64,000 nt of DNA from DASWTL01 sp035575925. Lineage in GTDB: Bacteria; Bacteroidota; Bacteroidia; Sphingobacteriales; Sphingobacteriaceae. The notes under the pieces are model-generated. The model was not told the DNA's origin. It was given only the letters and a program-made list of their open reading frames with translations, and searched no databases. Below, piece by piece: positions 8,901 through 16,967 of the stretch; within the stretch, counting starts at the first letter, position 1; every line of letters starts with the position of its first letter. The DNA lies in contig DATLXK010000058.1 of the NCBI GenBank assembly GCA_035575925.1, positions 1 through 64,000 of the forward strand. The letters are read 5' to 3'. A program made the translations under genes and the position numbers.

Positions 8901-11687
8901 ATGGATCTCGTAAAGCAATTAGTTCAGGCGCATGCTTACTGGCGATTAAAGGGACTGGCCGTTGACCTCGTAATATGGAACGAGGATCATGGTTCATACC
9001 GTCAGGTTCTGCAAGAGCAGATACTGGGACTGATAACGGCTGAAGTTAACAGCAATATGCTCCACAATACACCGGGAAACATATATGTGAAATCTGTTGA
9101 TCAATTATCATCTGAAGACCGGATACTTTTTGAAAGTGTAGCCCGGGTTATAATTTATGATAACAAAGGCACTTTATCTGAACAGGTAAACAGACATAAT
9201 CTGGAAAGGGTATTGCCCCAACTACTGGAAACAAAATCAATTATTGGAAACAAAATTGAGCCTCCGATTACTTTGCCGAATGATCTGTTGTTTTACAACG
9301 GTACCGGCGGTTTTACTCCCGATGGAAAGGAATATAAACTTATCACAGATAAAAAGGAAACTACTCCTGCGCCCTGGGTAAATGTGATCGCTAATCCGGG
9401 ATTTGGAACTGTAATTTCCGAAAGTGGATCTGCTTATACATGGGCAATTAATGCGCATGAATACCGGATTACGCCATGGAGCAATGACCCTGTAAGTGAT
9501 ATTGGGGGTGAAGCTTTTTATTTTAGAGATGAAGAAACAGGACATTTCTGGTCGCCCTCTCCATTTCCGAAGAGCGGTATTTCATCACCATATATTATAA
9601 CTCACGGGTTTGGATATTCTACTTTTGAGCACGCAGAACTGGGCATTGCTACCGAGATGTGTGTTTTTGTAGATAAAGTTTCGCCGATAAAACTTATTGT
9701 ACTCAAAATAAGGAACCATTCTGGTCGTGAACGTAAATTATCTGCTACCGGCTTCGCAGAAATCATTCTTGGTGATGTACGTTCTAAAACCAATATGCAC
9801 GTAGTGTCTGAGCATGATCCTAACACAGGGGCCATCTTATTAAGAAACAGGTATAATTCTGCTTTCGCTGATCGGGTTGCTTTTTTCAAAGTTGATGGTG
9901 GCGGAAATTTTAGTTATACCACCGATCGGGCTGAATTTATTGGTAGAAACCGAAGTCTGGAGAATCCGCAAGCTCTGCAACGGAAGAGGCTGTCAGGAAG
10001 AACGGGAGCAGGTATCGATCCATGCGCTGCCCTGCAGGTAAAATTCGAGCTGTTAGATGGTGCAGAGAAAGAAATTGTTTTCATGCTGGGGAACGAAGAG
10101 AATACCCATACGGCTGAAGCATTAATCCGGAAATTCACTAATCCTGATTCAGTAATTCATTCGTTACAGGAAGTAAAAGAGTATTGGAATGAAATTTTGG
10201 GTGCAGTACAGGTAACTACTCCGGATAAATCTCTTAATATACTGGCTAATGGATGGCTTACATACCAAACAATGGCTTGCAGAATGTTTGCCAGAAGTGG
10301 CTTTTACCAATCTGGTGGTGCTTTTGGTTTCAGGGATCAGCTGCAGGATGTTTTGGCTCTGTTGCATACCCAGCCTAATTTGGCACGCGAGCAAATTATT
10401 TTAAGTGCATCAAGGCAGTTTGCCGAAGGAGATGTGCAGCATTGGTGGCATCCGCCGGAAGGCAGAGGTGTTCGTACCCGTTGCTCGGACGATATGCTTT
10501 GGCTTCCTTTTGTAGTTTCCAGATACACAATTGCTACAGGAGATACAGACATTTTAACTGTTCCTATAGGTTTTCTGGAAAGCAGAATATTACATGATGG
10601 AGAAGAAACGCTGTATGATCTACCCATCAGCGGGATAATAAATGGCCCGTTGTATGATCATTGTGTTCGTGCTATAACGTATAGCTTACGTTTTGGTAAG
10701 CATGGTTTGCCGCTGATAGGTGCAGGAGATTGGAATGATGGAATGGATCAGGTGGGACATAAAGGGGTAGGCGAAAGTGTTTGGCTGGCCTTCTTCCTGT
10801 ACGATGTGCTGGTTCGCTTCGCCGACGTGGCAGCCAAGTATGGCGATTCTGCCTTTGCGGAAACCTGTATAAAAGAAGCCGCTACGCTGCAATCAAACAT
10901 CGAGGCCTCCGGCTGGGATGGTGAATGGTATCGTCGTGCGTATTTTGATGACGGTACGCCACTCGGATCAAAAGAAAATGTAGAATGCCGTATCGATGCT
11001 ATTGCCCAAAGCTGGTCGGTATTATCGGGTGCCGGTGCTCCCGAACGAAAAACTACTGCGATGGCTTCGCTAAATAAATTTCTGGTAAGAAGAGATCTGA
11101 AACTAATTCAATTGCTCGATCCGCCTTTTGATAAAAACGGACCTAACCCGGGTTACATAAGAGGGTATGTGCCGGGGGTTCGTGAAAATGGAGGGCAATA
11201 CTCCCACGCCGCTATCTGGACATTAATGGCCTTTGCCGCATTAGGCGAGCGTCAAAAGGTTTATGAATTATTCAGCCTGATTCAGCCTTTAAATCACTCC
11301 TCTGATGCGGAGTCTTCCAGGATCTATAAAGTGGAGCCTTACGTGATGGCAGCAGACGTGTATGCAAATGAGTCGCACAGGGGCAGGGGTGGATGGACCT
11401 GGTATACAGGCTCGGCAGGTTGGATGTATCAATTTATTATTGGTTCCTTATTAGGGATGGATTTACAGAAGGACCAACTTAGGTTTAAACCATGTTTTCC
11501 TCTTGAATGGCCGTCTGTAACTATACGATATCAATATGGTAAATCTGTTTACAACATCTCTGTATTTCAAGTAACAGACCATGTTGATTCTTATTGGAAA
11601 GCCGGAGATAGACAGGGTAAAGGAGATGCAGTACAACTAATAGATGATGGTGCAGAACATGATGTTGAGATTTTTATAGGTGTGTAA
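2985..11687 (+). CDS. ndvB: Cyclic beta-1,2-glucan synthase (GT84-GH94), NdvB/ChvB type
   Basis: A 2900-aa inner-membrane enzyme, close to the roughly 2,830-2,870 aa of Rhizobium NdvB and Brucella Cgs. It would use UDP-glucose to build and cyclise beta-1,2-glucan. Visible order: cytoplasmic N-terminal region (1-415), two membrane segments (about 420-482), GT84 glycosyltransferase with LDSDTQLPRE near 640 and the RHHRWIRGDWQ acceptor motif near 787, further membrane segments (about 830-876 and 951-1003), glycoamylase-like domain (about 1290-1510, GVPWGISESGYN), then two GT36/GH94 beta-sandwich copies (near 1640 and 2160) and the GH94 catalytic barrel with GDWNDGM near 2580, thought to set chain length. 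No ndvA-type exporter is adjacent. Function rests on family knowledge; cyclisation itself is not shown. Confidence 0.92.
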   Translation: MKVNSSTVFDMLADLRVYFQGDISIQKSDNEEPFPSEIFSSGQLDNHAKVVAKTHKLVKRDSSDQLLKRLEDNEKSLLEVRNLLVESIREGKDITPGAEWLLDNFYLIEEQVVLARKHLPKGYSEGLPYLANGSSAGMPRVYDIVLEIISHSDGRVDVKSLTSFIAAYQTNTLLTLGELWAIPIMLRLAVLENLRRVSAMIALDMIDNNLAGYWAERMMTTVKDEPGSLILTIADMARSKPILDSSFVAGFTRELLGKGPALALPLSWMEQQLSGMGISSSDLIRLETQKQAADQVSVRNSIGTLRFIGATDWRDFVEELSSVEQVLRKDISGIYALMDFSTRDRYRHVVESVAKFCSLSETEVALKVLELTQQHTDQDLINNRKKHIGYYLIDKGLKQVEEATCMRYTFKQRIIRTTREIPVFLYLFSITFITFTVAAGMFYLAYLYGVQGWVMLSLMGLLSVSGSAQLAVSLVNWLCTLWVKPNFLPRMDFSTGIPAEYRTLVAIPTMLTGITYIEELIEALEIRYLANREENLHYALVTDFTDADAETMPEDEVLLETVIQRINALNQKYNPSEQNTFFLFHRPRKWNPGEKKWMAYERKRGKLSALNAFIRGRSNDEFSTVIGNYPILSQVKYVITLDSDTQLPRETAWKFIATMAHPLNRAVYNFKKKRVTDGYGILQPRVAASIPKTAPSLYLRMQGNASGIDPYTKVSSDVYQDLFGEGSFIGKGIYDVDVFEQAVHGIFPENRILSHDLLEGCYTRSGMLSDVLLYEDNPSQYSTDIKRHHRWIRGDWQIGAWMLPFVTGSNGGLTGNPLNALSRWKILDNLRRSVLPLSLILLLIMGWLVLPFPWFWTLTVTIIVLLPVMAATGWQLLNKPPELTLNAHLLEVGTSLRDVLLRFIFGMAVLPYEAFKYTDAVIRTNWRMIFTRKNLLQWTPSATASRNSSTNIWSAYVSMCIGPLLALACIVLLINYKPEGLLVASPILILWLLAPAIAWRVSNPEKEERPDFADEQVVFLHKSARKTWAFFERFVSAEENWMPPDNFQEQPAMAIAHRTSPTNMGLSLLANLSAFDFGYISGFELTARCNDTLQSMLKLERYKGHFYNWYDTLSLTPLQPRYVSTVDSGNLVGHLLTLRQGLLSLHNQLVFSENIYHGLKTTIHVIDDFSKNDDDGIIKKIRLLLRDAEIEDGNSLSKIKRRLDELASLTLEFSANDANIETDLYNWKSRFKSQIERLREDLVKFIPWLKLLPVPPRFDHLTITDHNPSLLFIQDTPDLIFPVIDQYELGENTPEEREWLIKLRQSLTLGSDLATEKIAQLEQLAELCEELSDVEYDFLFDKSTHLLRIGFNVDDQRKDDSFYDLLASEARLGIFVAIAQGKLPQESWFALGRLLTNSGGDPILLSWSGSMFEYLMPQLVMPSYENTLLHQTGKATVKRQIEYGAQRGVPWGISESGYNTVDAYLNYQYRAFGVPGLGLKRGLQEDLVIAPYASMMALMVSPGKACSNLQVLSKEGFEGEFGFYEAIDYTSSRLPRGKTSSVVQSYMVHHQGMGLLSLAYVLLNKPMQSRFVSELRFQATLLLLQERIPRTTLFYAHTADMVQTQTSETNVQVRTITTPNTTMPEIQLLSNGRYQVMITNSGGGYSRWKNISVTRWREDATKDDRGIFLYIKDVNNGTFWSNTHQPTLHPAKSYQTTFSQGHVEFRRHDYGIDTKTEVVISPEDDTEMRRVRITNKTSSVRVLEVTSYAEIVMASQASDEAHPAFSNLFVQTEIIPEHKAVLCTRRARSEDETPPWMFHLMDVRGAVVEAVSYETDRMQFIGRGKSLVNPQAMQVDMLSGKQGSVLDPILSVRYRITLKPNQVATIDLIYGITETRESCIVLMLKYRDQHLKNRAVELSWTHSQVMLRQINATEADAQLYGRLAASVIYGNPNLRADASVIQNNFRGQSWLWSHSVSGDLPIVLLHIYDPESMDLVKQLVQAHAYWRLKGLAVDLVIWNEDHGSYRQVLQEQILGLITAEVNSNMLHNTPGNIYVKSVDQLSSEDRILFESVARVIIYDNKGTLSEQVNRHNLERVLPQLLETKSIIGNKIEPPITLPNDLLFYNGTGGFTPDGKEYKLITDKKETTPAPWVNVIANPGFGTVISESGSAYTWAINAHEYRITPWSNDPVSDIGGEAFYFRDEETGHFWSPSPFPKSGISSPYIITHGFGYSTFEHAELGIATEMCVFVDKVSPIKLIVLKIRNHSGRERKLSATGFAEIILGDVRSKTNMHVVSEHDPNTGAILLRNRYNSAFADRVAFFKVDGGGNFSYTTDRAEFIGRNRSLENPQALQRKRLSGRTGAGIDPCAALQVKFELLDGAEKEIVFMLGNEENTHTAEALIRKFTNPDSVIHSLQEVKEYWNEILGAVQVTTPDKSLNILANGWLTYQTMACRMFARSGFYQSGGAFGFRDQLQDVLALLHTQPNLAREQIILSASRQFAEGDVQHWWHPPEGRGVRTRCSDDMLWLPFVVSRYTIATGDTDILTVPIGFLESRILHDGEETLYDLPISGIINGPLYDHCVRAITYSLRFGKHGLPLIGAGDWNDGMDQVGHKGVGESVWLAFFLYDVLVRFADVAAKYGDSAFAETCIKEAATLQSNIEASGWDGEWYRRAYFDDGTPLGSKENVECRIDAIAQSWSVLSGAGAPERKTTAMASLNKFLVRRDLKLIQLLDPPFDKNGPNPGYIRGYVPGVRENGGQYSHAAIWTLMAFAALGERQKVYELFSLIQPLNHSSDAESSRIYKVEPYVMAADVYANESHRGRGGWTWYTGSAGWMYQFIIGSLLGMDLQKDQLRFKPCFPLEWPSVTIRYQYGKSVYNISVFQVTDHVDSYWKAGDRQGKGDAVQLIDDGAEHDVEIFIGV

Positions 11688-11761
11688 TTGACTTCAACAA
11701 TAGTGTTTTAGTGCATATTTAGCACTTGCATCATCTAACGCATATAAGTTATTTAAAGCCG

Positions 11762-11796
11762 GAGCTCCTTAATATCACTGTTAAGGAGCTCTTTTT
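11762..11796 (+). terminator. Rho-independent terminator after the glucan synthase gene
   Basis: A perfect 11-bp stem (GAGCTCCTTAA / TTAAGGAGCTC) with an 8-nt loop is followed by TTTTT. It lies 75 nt after the glucan synthase stop and separates it from the operon starting at 11977. Confidence 0.9.
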
Positions 11797-11976
11797 ACGT
11801 TTAAGAAGTGCGTGTATTTTCATTCTGATTCTAAGAACTACATAAGTAAAATATATAAAAATTAATAGCTATTCAATTTAAAAGTATTATTAAAATCAAT
11901 TCCGTACATATAAATTGCATTTTATAATTAGTGTGTAAAGCTTCATTTTACAGTCTAATAAAATCGTAATTTAAAA

Positions 11977-13455
11977 ATGTATAAAAGTTCAATTTTTTCA
12001 ATAAGTCTCTTTTTTCTTATAGGCGTATTTTACATGCAGGTTCTTGCGCAACCCGGTTCCGGTAAAAAACCTGTTCGGATTATTTACGATACCGATATGG
12101 ATCTGGATGTAGATGATGTGGGTGCATTAGCAGTATTGCACGCCCTGGCGGACAATGGGGAAGCGGAGATACTTGGCATTGTAATAAATGCCCCTACACC
12201 TTATGCAGCAACTACAGCTGTCGCAATAAATAAATATTATGGCCGACCAAACATTCTTGTTGGAGACATGCCAATAGATGAGTATGTGTATGATCGTAGT
12301 TTTGACAAATGGTACCGAAATTACTCTATAAGCACTCCGTATGGCAATTTCAATGTACCTCTTTTCAAACGCTTTGACCATGGAATTACAAGCCGTAACC
12401 AGGTTTGGAATGGAGTGCAATTGTATAGAAAACTTTTAGCTGAAGCTCCAGATAAAAGCGTCACTATTGCCGCCGTAGGACTACTTACAGTATTGGAGGA
12501 TTTAATGTACAGCAAACCGGATAAATACAGTAAGCTGAGTGGTAAAGAACTAATCAAACTTAAAGTGAAGGAATTAGTGTGTATGGCAGGTGGTAACCAG
12601 CCCGGACCTGGGCGGGTATCTTTTAACTGGGGATTTGAAGGCAGAGGCGATGCACAGCGGATATCCAGAGAATGGCCAACACCACTTTATTTGTCCCCTA
12701 CAGGAAGCAGGGTTGGAACCGGTGCCCGTTTATCGACAGAAACACCTGAAAATAATCCTGTTCGGGTTGCGTATGAGCTTTTTTTAAGACCGGCCAACCA
12801 TAAAAACAGGCCTACCTGGGATGAAATTGCTGTTTATTATGCTGTTAGAGGCGCTGGCAATATTTTTTCCGAACCAGTTGGACGGCGTTTGGATGTTACA
12901 GCAGAGTCTGTTAATAATGAATGGCGTGATGCAAAATATGTTTGGCGTGACGCACGTCCGGGAGAACCATTGCATATAAGAATTGAGCAAAAGATAGGGG
13001 ATGAGGAATTGGGCAAAATAATCGAGGACCTGATGGTTCAGCTTCCAAAAAGTAATAAAGAAGCAAGTATGTTCAAGGCTAAATCCCCTTCTGAGCCGGG
13101 TTATAAAGCTTTTTCAATGAAGGGAATTAAACCACGAATTTTTACAGTGGCTATGAACGAAGAACCTATCCATTATGAGGATCTGTTTTTTATGACCGAT
13201 CAGGAAACAATTAAATGGAATGCGCCTGGAGGGAAAGGACCTGAGGTGATTGTTATTAACCCTAAGCAGAATTTTTCTGAAGAATACACTGCAATTACAC
13301 AATCCGGAAAATCTGCTATTGTATTAGTACATGACCAGCATAAAGAGGCGTTTATCCGTGTTCGTGAGAATAGTAAAAAATCTTCGGGCTCATTGGTTTT
13401 TGTGCTCACCAAACAGACCGATGCTCCCTGGTATTCAATCAATATGGAAATTTAA
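11977..13455 (+). CDS. Secreted nucleoside-hydrolase-like protein with C-terminal extension
   Basis: 492 aa with a cleavable signal peptide ending near VLAQ. Residues about 31-340 match the inosine/uridine-preferring nucleoside hydrolase fold. The calcium-binding motif appears as DTDMDLDVDDVGAL, the DVDD variant seen in secreted members, and a second conserved block reads AAVGLLTVLEDL. About 150 further residues form a beta-rich C-terminal region not found in classical 310-aa enzymes. First gene of a nine-gene run with gaps of 9-90 nt. In a glycan-processing locus the substrate may be an N- or O-glycoside other than a nucleoside; this is inference. Confidence 0.8.
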   Translation: MYKSSIFSISLFFLIGVFYMQVLAQPGSGKKPVRIIYDTDMDLDVDDVGALAVLHALADNGEAEILGIVINAPTPYAATTAVAINKYYGRPNILVGDMPIDEYVYDRSFDKWYRNYSISTPYGNFNVPLFKRFDHGITSRNQVWNGVQLYRKLLAEAPDKSVTIAAVGLLTVLEDLMYSKPDKYSKLSGKELIKLKVKELVCMAGGNQPGPGRVSFNWGFEGRGDAQRISREWPTPLYLSPTGSRVGTGARLSTETPENNPVRVAYELFLRPANHKNRPTWDEIAVYYAVRGAGNIFSEPVGRRLDVTAESVNNEWRDAKYVWRDARPGEPLHIRIEQKIGDEELGKIIEDLMVQLPKSNKEASMFKAKSPSEPGYKAFSMKGIKPRIFTVAMNEEPIHYEDLFFMTDQETIKWNAPGGKGPEVIVINPKQNFSEEYTAITQSGKSAIVLVHDQHKEAFIRVRENSKKSSGSLVFVLTKQTDAPWYSINMEI

Positions 13456-13472
13456 ACAACCAAGACACTTTA

Positions 13473-14759
13473 ATGAAAACAAAACTACTAATCTTCTTTA
13501 TACTTTTAAATTCAGGTTTTGCTTCGGCACAGCTCAGTAAAGAGGAGAAAAAAATAATTACATACATCAATGCCCATTTTAAAGAATCGGAAGATTTGTT
13601 AATTGAATCTGTAAACATTAACAGCGGAACTTTAAACGTGGAAGGTGTGAGAAAGGTAGGTGATGTTTATCGCAAAGAATTTGATAGGCTGGGTTTTAAA
13701 ACAGAATGGGTCAGTATGCCGGATTCTTTAAAAAGAGCCGGTCATCTGGTTGCAACCAGACAAGGCAGCAAAGGCAAAAAGATATTTATTATAGGCCATT
13801 TGGATACTGTTTTTGAACCTGACATGAGTTTTAGTCCATACACAAAACTAAACGATTCTACTGCTACAGGTCAGGGGGTTAATGATATGAAAGGCGGAGA
13901 TGTAGTTGTTATAAGTGCTTTAAAAGCGCTCAATTCACTGGGATTATTAAAAAACACGCAATTAATTGTTTATTTCACCGGAGATGAAGAACGCAAAGGC
14001 TCACCATATGCCGTTGCAAGAAAAGATTTTATTGAAAGAGGCCGTACGTGTGATGTAGCTTTAAGCTTCGAAACTGCACAAGGCTTAAATTCTGTATTAG
14101 CTGCCAGAAGAGGTTCAACTAAATGGCAATTGAAAGTTACCGCTAATACGGGACATTCCGCAGGTATTTTCGGTAATTCAGGTTATGGGGCAATTTATGA
14201 AGCATCCAGAATAATAAACACGTTCCGAGAAGAATTGCCGGAGAAAAACCTCACTTTTAATCCGGGCTTAATTGCCGGAGGATCGGAAGTGAAATTTGAT
14301 AATACCAATGCCACTGCACAATTAATTGGTAAATCTAATATTATACCTCCATCAACGTTTGTTGTGGGCGATCTTCGGTTTATTTCTGAAGAGCAGGAGA
14401 TGAAAACCCGCGAAAAAATGCGTGTAATTGTTGCTCAAAGCCTGAAAGGTACAAAATCTGAGATAACTTTTTTTAGTGGCCTGCCGGCCATGCAACCTAC
14501 TGATGGCAATTACCAACTGGTGAAACTTATTGATAAAGTTTCAAATGATATGGGCATTGGCAATACCGTTGCAGGTGATCCGGGCGGCCGTGGAGCTGCA
14601 GATATTTCGGATGTGGCCAAGTACCTGGATGCTGTAGATGGTCTGGGAACATCTGGCGGAGGTGCTCACAAACCGGGCGAATGGATTAATTTAAAGCATT
14701 TCCCATTACAAATACAACGGGCAGCATTGTTAATTTATCGGTTAACTAAAGAAAAATAG
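13473..14759 (+). CDS. Secreted M20 family metallopeptidase (carboxypeptidase G2-like)
   Basis: 428 aa with signal peptide ending SGFASAQ. The M20 di-zinc architecture is complete: GHLDTVF (first His/Asp), NDMKGGD (bridging Asp), TGDEERKGS (general base and metal Glu), SFETA, and the late GGGAHKPGEW histidine. The central dimerisation (lid) domain occupies about 190-310. Family members remove C-terminal glutamate or hydrolyse amide-linked acyl groups. It starts 17 nt after the previous stop. Substrate cannot be read from sequence; removal of an amide-linked substituent from a glycan fragment is possible. Confidence 0.85.
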   Translation: MKTKLLIFFILLNSGFASAQLSKEEKKIITYINAHFKESEDLLIESVNINSGTLNVEGVRKVGDVYRKEFDRLGFKTEWVSMPDSLKRAGHLVATRQGSKGKKIFIIGHLDTVFEPDMSFSPYTKLNDSTATGQGVNDMKGGDVVVISALKALNSLGLLKNTQLIVYFTGDEERKGSPYAVARKDFIERGRTCDVALSFETAQGLNSVLAARRGSTKWQLKVTANTGHSAGIFGNSGYGAIYEASRIINTFREELPEKNLTFNPGLIAGGSEVKFDNTNATAQLIGKSNIIPPSTFVVGDLRFISEEQEMKTREKMRVIVAQSLKGTKSEITFFSGLPAMQPTDGNYQLVKLIDKVSNDMGIGNTVAGDPGGRGAADISDVAKYLDAVDGLGTSGGGAHKPGEWINLKHFPLQIQRAALLIYRLTKEK

Positions 14760-14772
14760 TTTAGTATTTTAT

Positions 14773-16164
14773 ATGCGTAAATTAGTTTTGATATTATTAA
14801 TATACTCATTGCCCGGTTATGCGCAAAAAATATTTTTTACCACAGGATTTAAAGTAACCGAAGTAACAGACAAATCTGCCATTATCTGGACAAGACTTTG
14901 TAAGCAGGAAAAACCAAATCCTATAGTACATTCAAGAAAAGAAACGGTTTTTAGACATCCTTTAAATTTTGATGAAAACATGTCTTTAGAAAAAATGGAT
15001 GGGGGTGTAAAAGGTGTTGAAGGTTTAGTAAGAATAACCTTAATTCAGGGCAGTAAAAGAATAAACTCTAAATGGTATCCGGTATCTGAAGAACATGATT
15101 TCACAGCAAGCGTAATTTTCACTAGTTTGAAACCTGATAATTGTTATCAGATTTTGCTGGAGGCAAAGGCTTCTGATGCAGCATCTGTAAATTCTATTAT
15201 GGGTAGTTTTTGTACAGCACCGGGCAAAAAAACAATTGTTCCTGTAGCACTAACATCGTCAACCTGTCAGTACTTCTGGAGTTATGATGATGATATGCGG
15301 GGCTTCAAAACCTACGACAGTATGAATAAGCTTAATCCCGACTTTTTTGTTCAAACCGGAGATTACGTGTATTATGATAAACCAGGGCCCTTAGCTACCA
15401 ATAGTGCAAAAGCCCGGCATAAATGGCATGCAATGGATGCCTGGCCAGCTTTAGTTGATTTTTACAAAAAAACACCCGCTTACTTCCTTAAAGACGATCA
15501 TGATCTGTTAGCAGATGATGCAAATCCAAAATCTGCTCCCTATGGCGATTTGAAGTTTAATGATGGTTTAAAAATATGGCATGAAAATGTGCCCTTGCGA
15601 GACAAACCTTATCGTACTTTTCGTTGGGGAAAAGATTTACAGGTGTGGATGGTGGAAGGCCGTGAGTATAGATCAACTAATAAAGTTCCCGAAGGCGATA
15701 GAACAATATGGGGCGAAGAACAGAAAGCATGGTTTAAAAAAACCATGAAAAGATCTGATGCCACATTTAAACTTGTATTTTCTCCTACTCCTATAGTGGG
15801 GCCAGATAGAGAAAATAAATCTGACAATCATGCAAATAATGCATATAAAATAGAAGGCGATTGGATACGTCAATTCTTATCCGGTATAAATAATACATAC
15901 GTGGTTTGTGGCGACAGGCATTGGCAGTACGTATCGGTAGATAATAAAACCGGGTTAACTGAATTTGGTTCCGGCCCCGTTAGTGATGCACATGCACAAG
16001 GATGGGACCCTGCAGATAAAAAGCCACAACATAAATTTTTGAGGGTTAAAGGTGGTTTTATCGGAATTAAAATAGACAGAGATAAGAGTATAGTTTTTAT
16101 ACAGTTTACTCATTATGATGTGGATGGAAAAGAAGTTCATAATGAAAGATTTCCTGCTTTGTAA
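14773..16164 (+). CDS. PhoD-like alkaline phosphatase / phosphodiesterase
   Basis: 463 aa with a short signal peptide (ends near GYAQ). An N-terminal beta-sandwich with EVTDKSAIIWTRL matches the PhoD N-terminal domain. The metallophosphatase core follows, with QTGDYVYYD near 200, KDDHDLLADD near 240 and the late CGDRHWQYVS histidine motif near 380. PhoD enzymes release phosphate from mono- and diesters outside the cytoplasm. It is placed 13 nt after the M20 gene and co-transcribed with glycan-modifying enzymes, so removal of a phosphate ester from the target is an alternative to general phosphate scavenging. Confidence 0.85.
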   Translation: MRKLVLILLIYSLPGYAQKIFFTTGFKVTEVTDKSAIIWTRLCKQEKPNPIVHSRKETVFRHPLNFDENMSLEKMDGGVKGVEGLVRITLIQGSKRINSKWYPVSEEHDFTASVIFTSLKPDNCYQILLEAKASDAASVNSIMGSFCTAPGKKTIVPVALTSSTCQYFWSYDDDMRGFKTYDSMNKLNPDFFVQTGDYVYYDKPGPLATNSAKARHKWHAMDAWPALVDFYKKTPAYFLKDDHDLLADDANPKSAPYGDLKFNDGLKIWHENVPLRDKPYRTFRWGKDLQVWMVEGREYRSTNKVPEGDRTIWGEEQKAWFKKTMKRSDATFKLVFSPTPIVGPDRENKSDNHANNAYKIEGDWIRQFLSGINNTYVVCGDRHWQYVSVDNKTGLTEFGSGPVSDAHAQGWDPADKKPQHKFLRVKGGFIGIKIDRDKSIVFIQFTHYDVDGKEVHNERFPAL

Positions 16165-16183
16165 AATTAACCAACATAAAAAA

Positions 16184-16930
16184 ATGAAAATCAATTTAAC
16201 AGTTTCTTTTTTAAACTTATATGGGCTATTTATTATCTGCAGCTTAATTTCTTGCTCCCAAACCAGAAGAGTAAGTGATATCCATTCAGGGAAGGATGGC
16301 TTTACTCATTTATGGGATGGTAAAACATTAAATGGGTGGCGAGGGCTAAAATCTAAAGACATAATAGCTGATTGGTCGATTAGCGATGGTGTATTGAGTC
16401 TGGCTAGTACAACTAAAGGAGCATCACGTGGTGGAGATATTGTAACAGAGAAAGAGTTTGGTGCTTTTGAATTTAAATTCGATTTTAAAATTAGTGAGGC
16501 GGGCAATAGTGGAATAAAGTACTTCGTAACAAACAAAAATGATGGTACAGTAGCAAGCTTGGGCCTTGAATATCAAATTTTGGATGATGAAAAACACCAT
16601 GATGCCAAAAAAGGAATAAATGGAAATAGAACCTTAGGTTCTTTATATGATTTAATCACTTCTAAAAAAATACCTGCAGCTCAAAAACCAATCGGCCAAT
16701 GGAACCAGGGTATTATAAAAGTATTTCCTAACAACCATGTAGAACACTGGCTTAATGGCTACAAAGTACTGGAATTTGAACGTGGCTCAGCAACATTTTT
16801 AGATCTGATTGCTAAAAGTAAATACAATACCAGCTCAAACTTTGGTATGGCAAGTAAAGGAAGAATTTTATTACAGGATCATGGAGATGATGTTTCTTAC
16901 AGAAACCTCATGATTAAAGAACTAAAATAA
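16184..16930 (+). CDS. DUF1080 (3-keto-disaccharide hydrolase family) lipoprotein
   Basis: The ATG at 16184 gives 248 aa with a clear lipoprotein signal (lipobox SLISC). The frame is open to an ATG at 16115, but that start overlaps the previous gene and spoils the signal, so it is rejected. The DUF1080 concanavalin-like fold is recognisable from FTHLWDGKTLNGWRG, the SGIKYF segment, the LEYQILDD segment and the closing RNLMIKEL. Characterised DUF1080 proteins cleave 3-keto-glycosides made by Gfo/Idh-type dehydrogenases. The next gene is such a dehydrogenase, which supports a paired role. Start is 19 nt after the PhoD stop. Confidence 0.85.
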   Translation: MKINLTVSFLNLYGLFIICSLISCSQTRRVSDIHSGKDGFTHLWDGKTLNGWRGLKSKDIIADWSISDGVLSLASTTKGASRGGDIVTEKEFGAFEFKFDFKISEAGNSGIKYFVTNKNDGTVASLGLEYQILDDEKHHDAKKGINGNRTLGSLYDLITSKKIPAAQKPIGQWNQGIIKVFPNNHVEHWLNGYKVLEFERGSATFLDLIAKSKYNTSSNFGMASKGRILLQDHGDDVSYRNLMIKELK

Positions 16931-16967
16931 TATTTTATCAATTTTAACTAACCACCAGAATATAAAT

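Noticed and set aside
16115..16183. Upstream start for the DUF1080 gene
   Set aside because: It overlaps the phoD-like gene by 50 nt and places residues in front of a complete lipoprotein signal.
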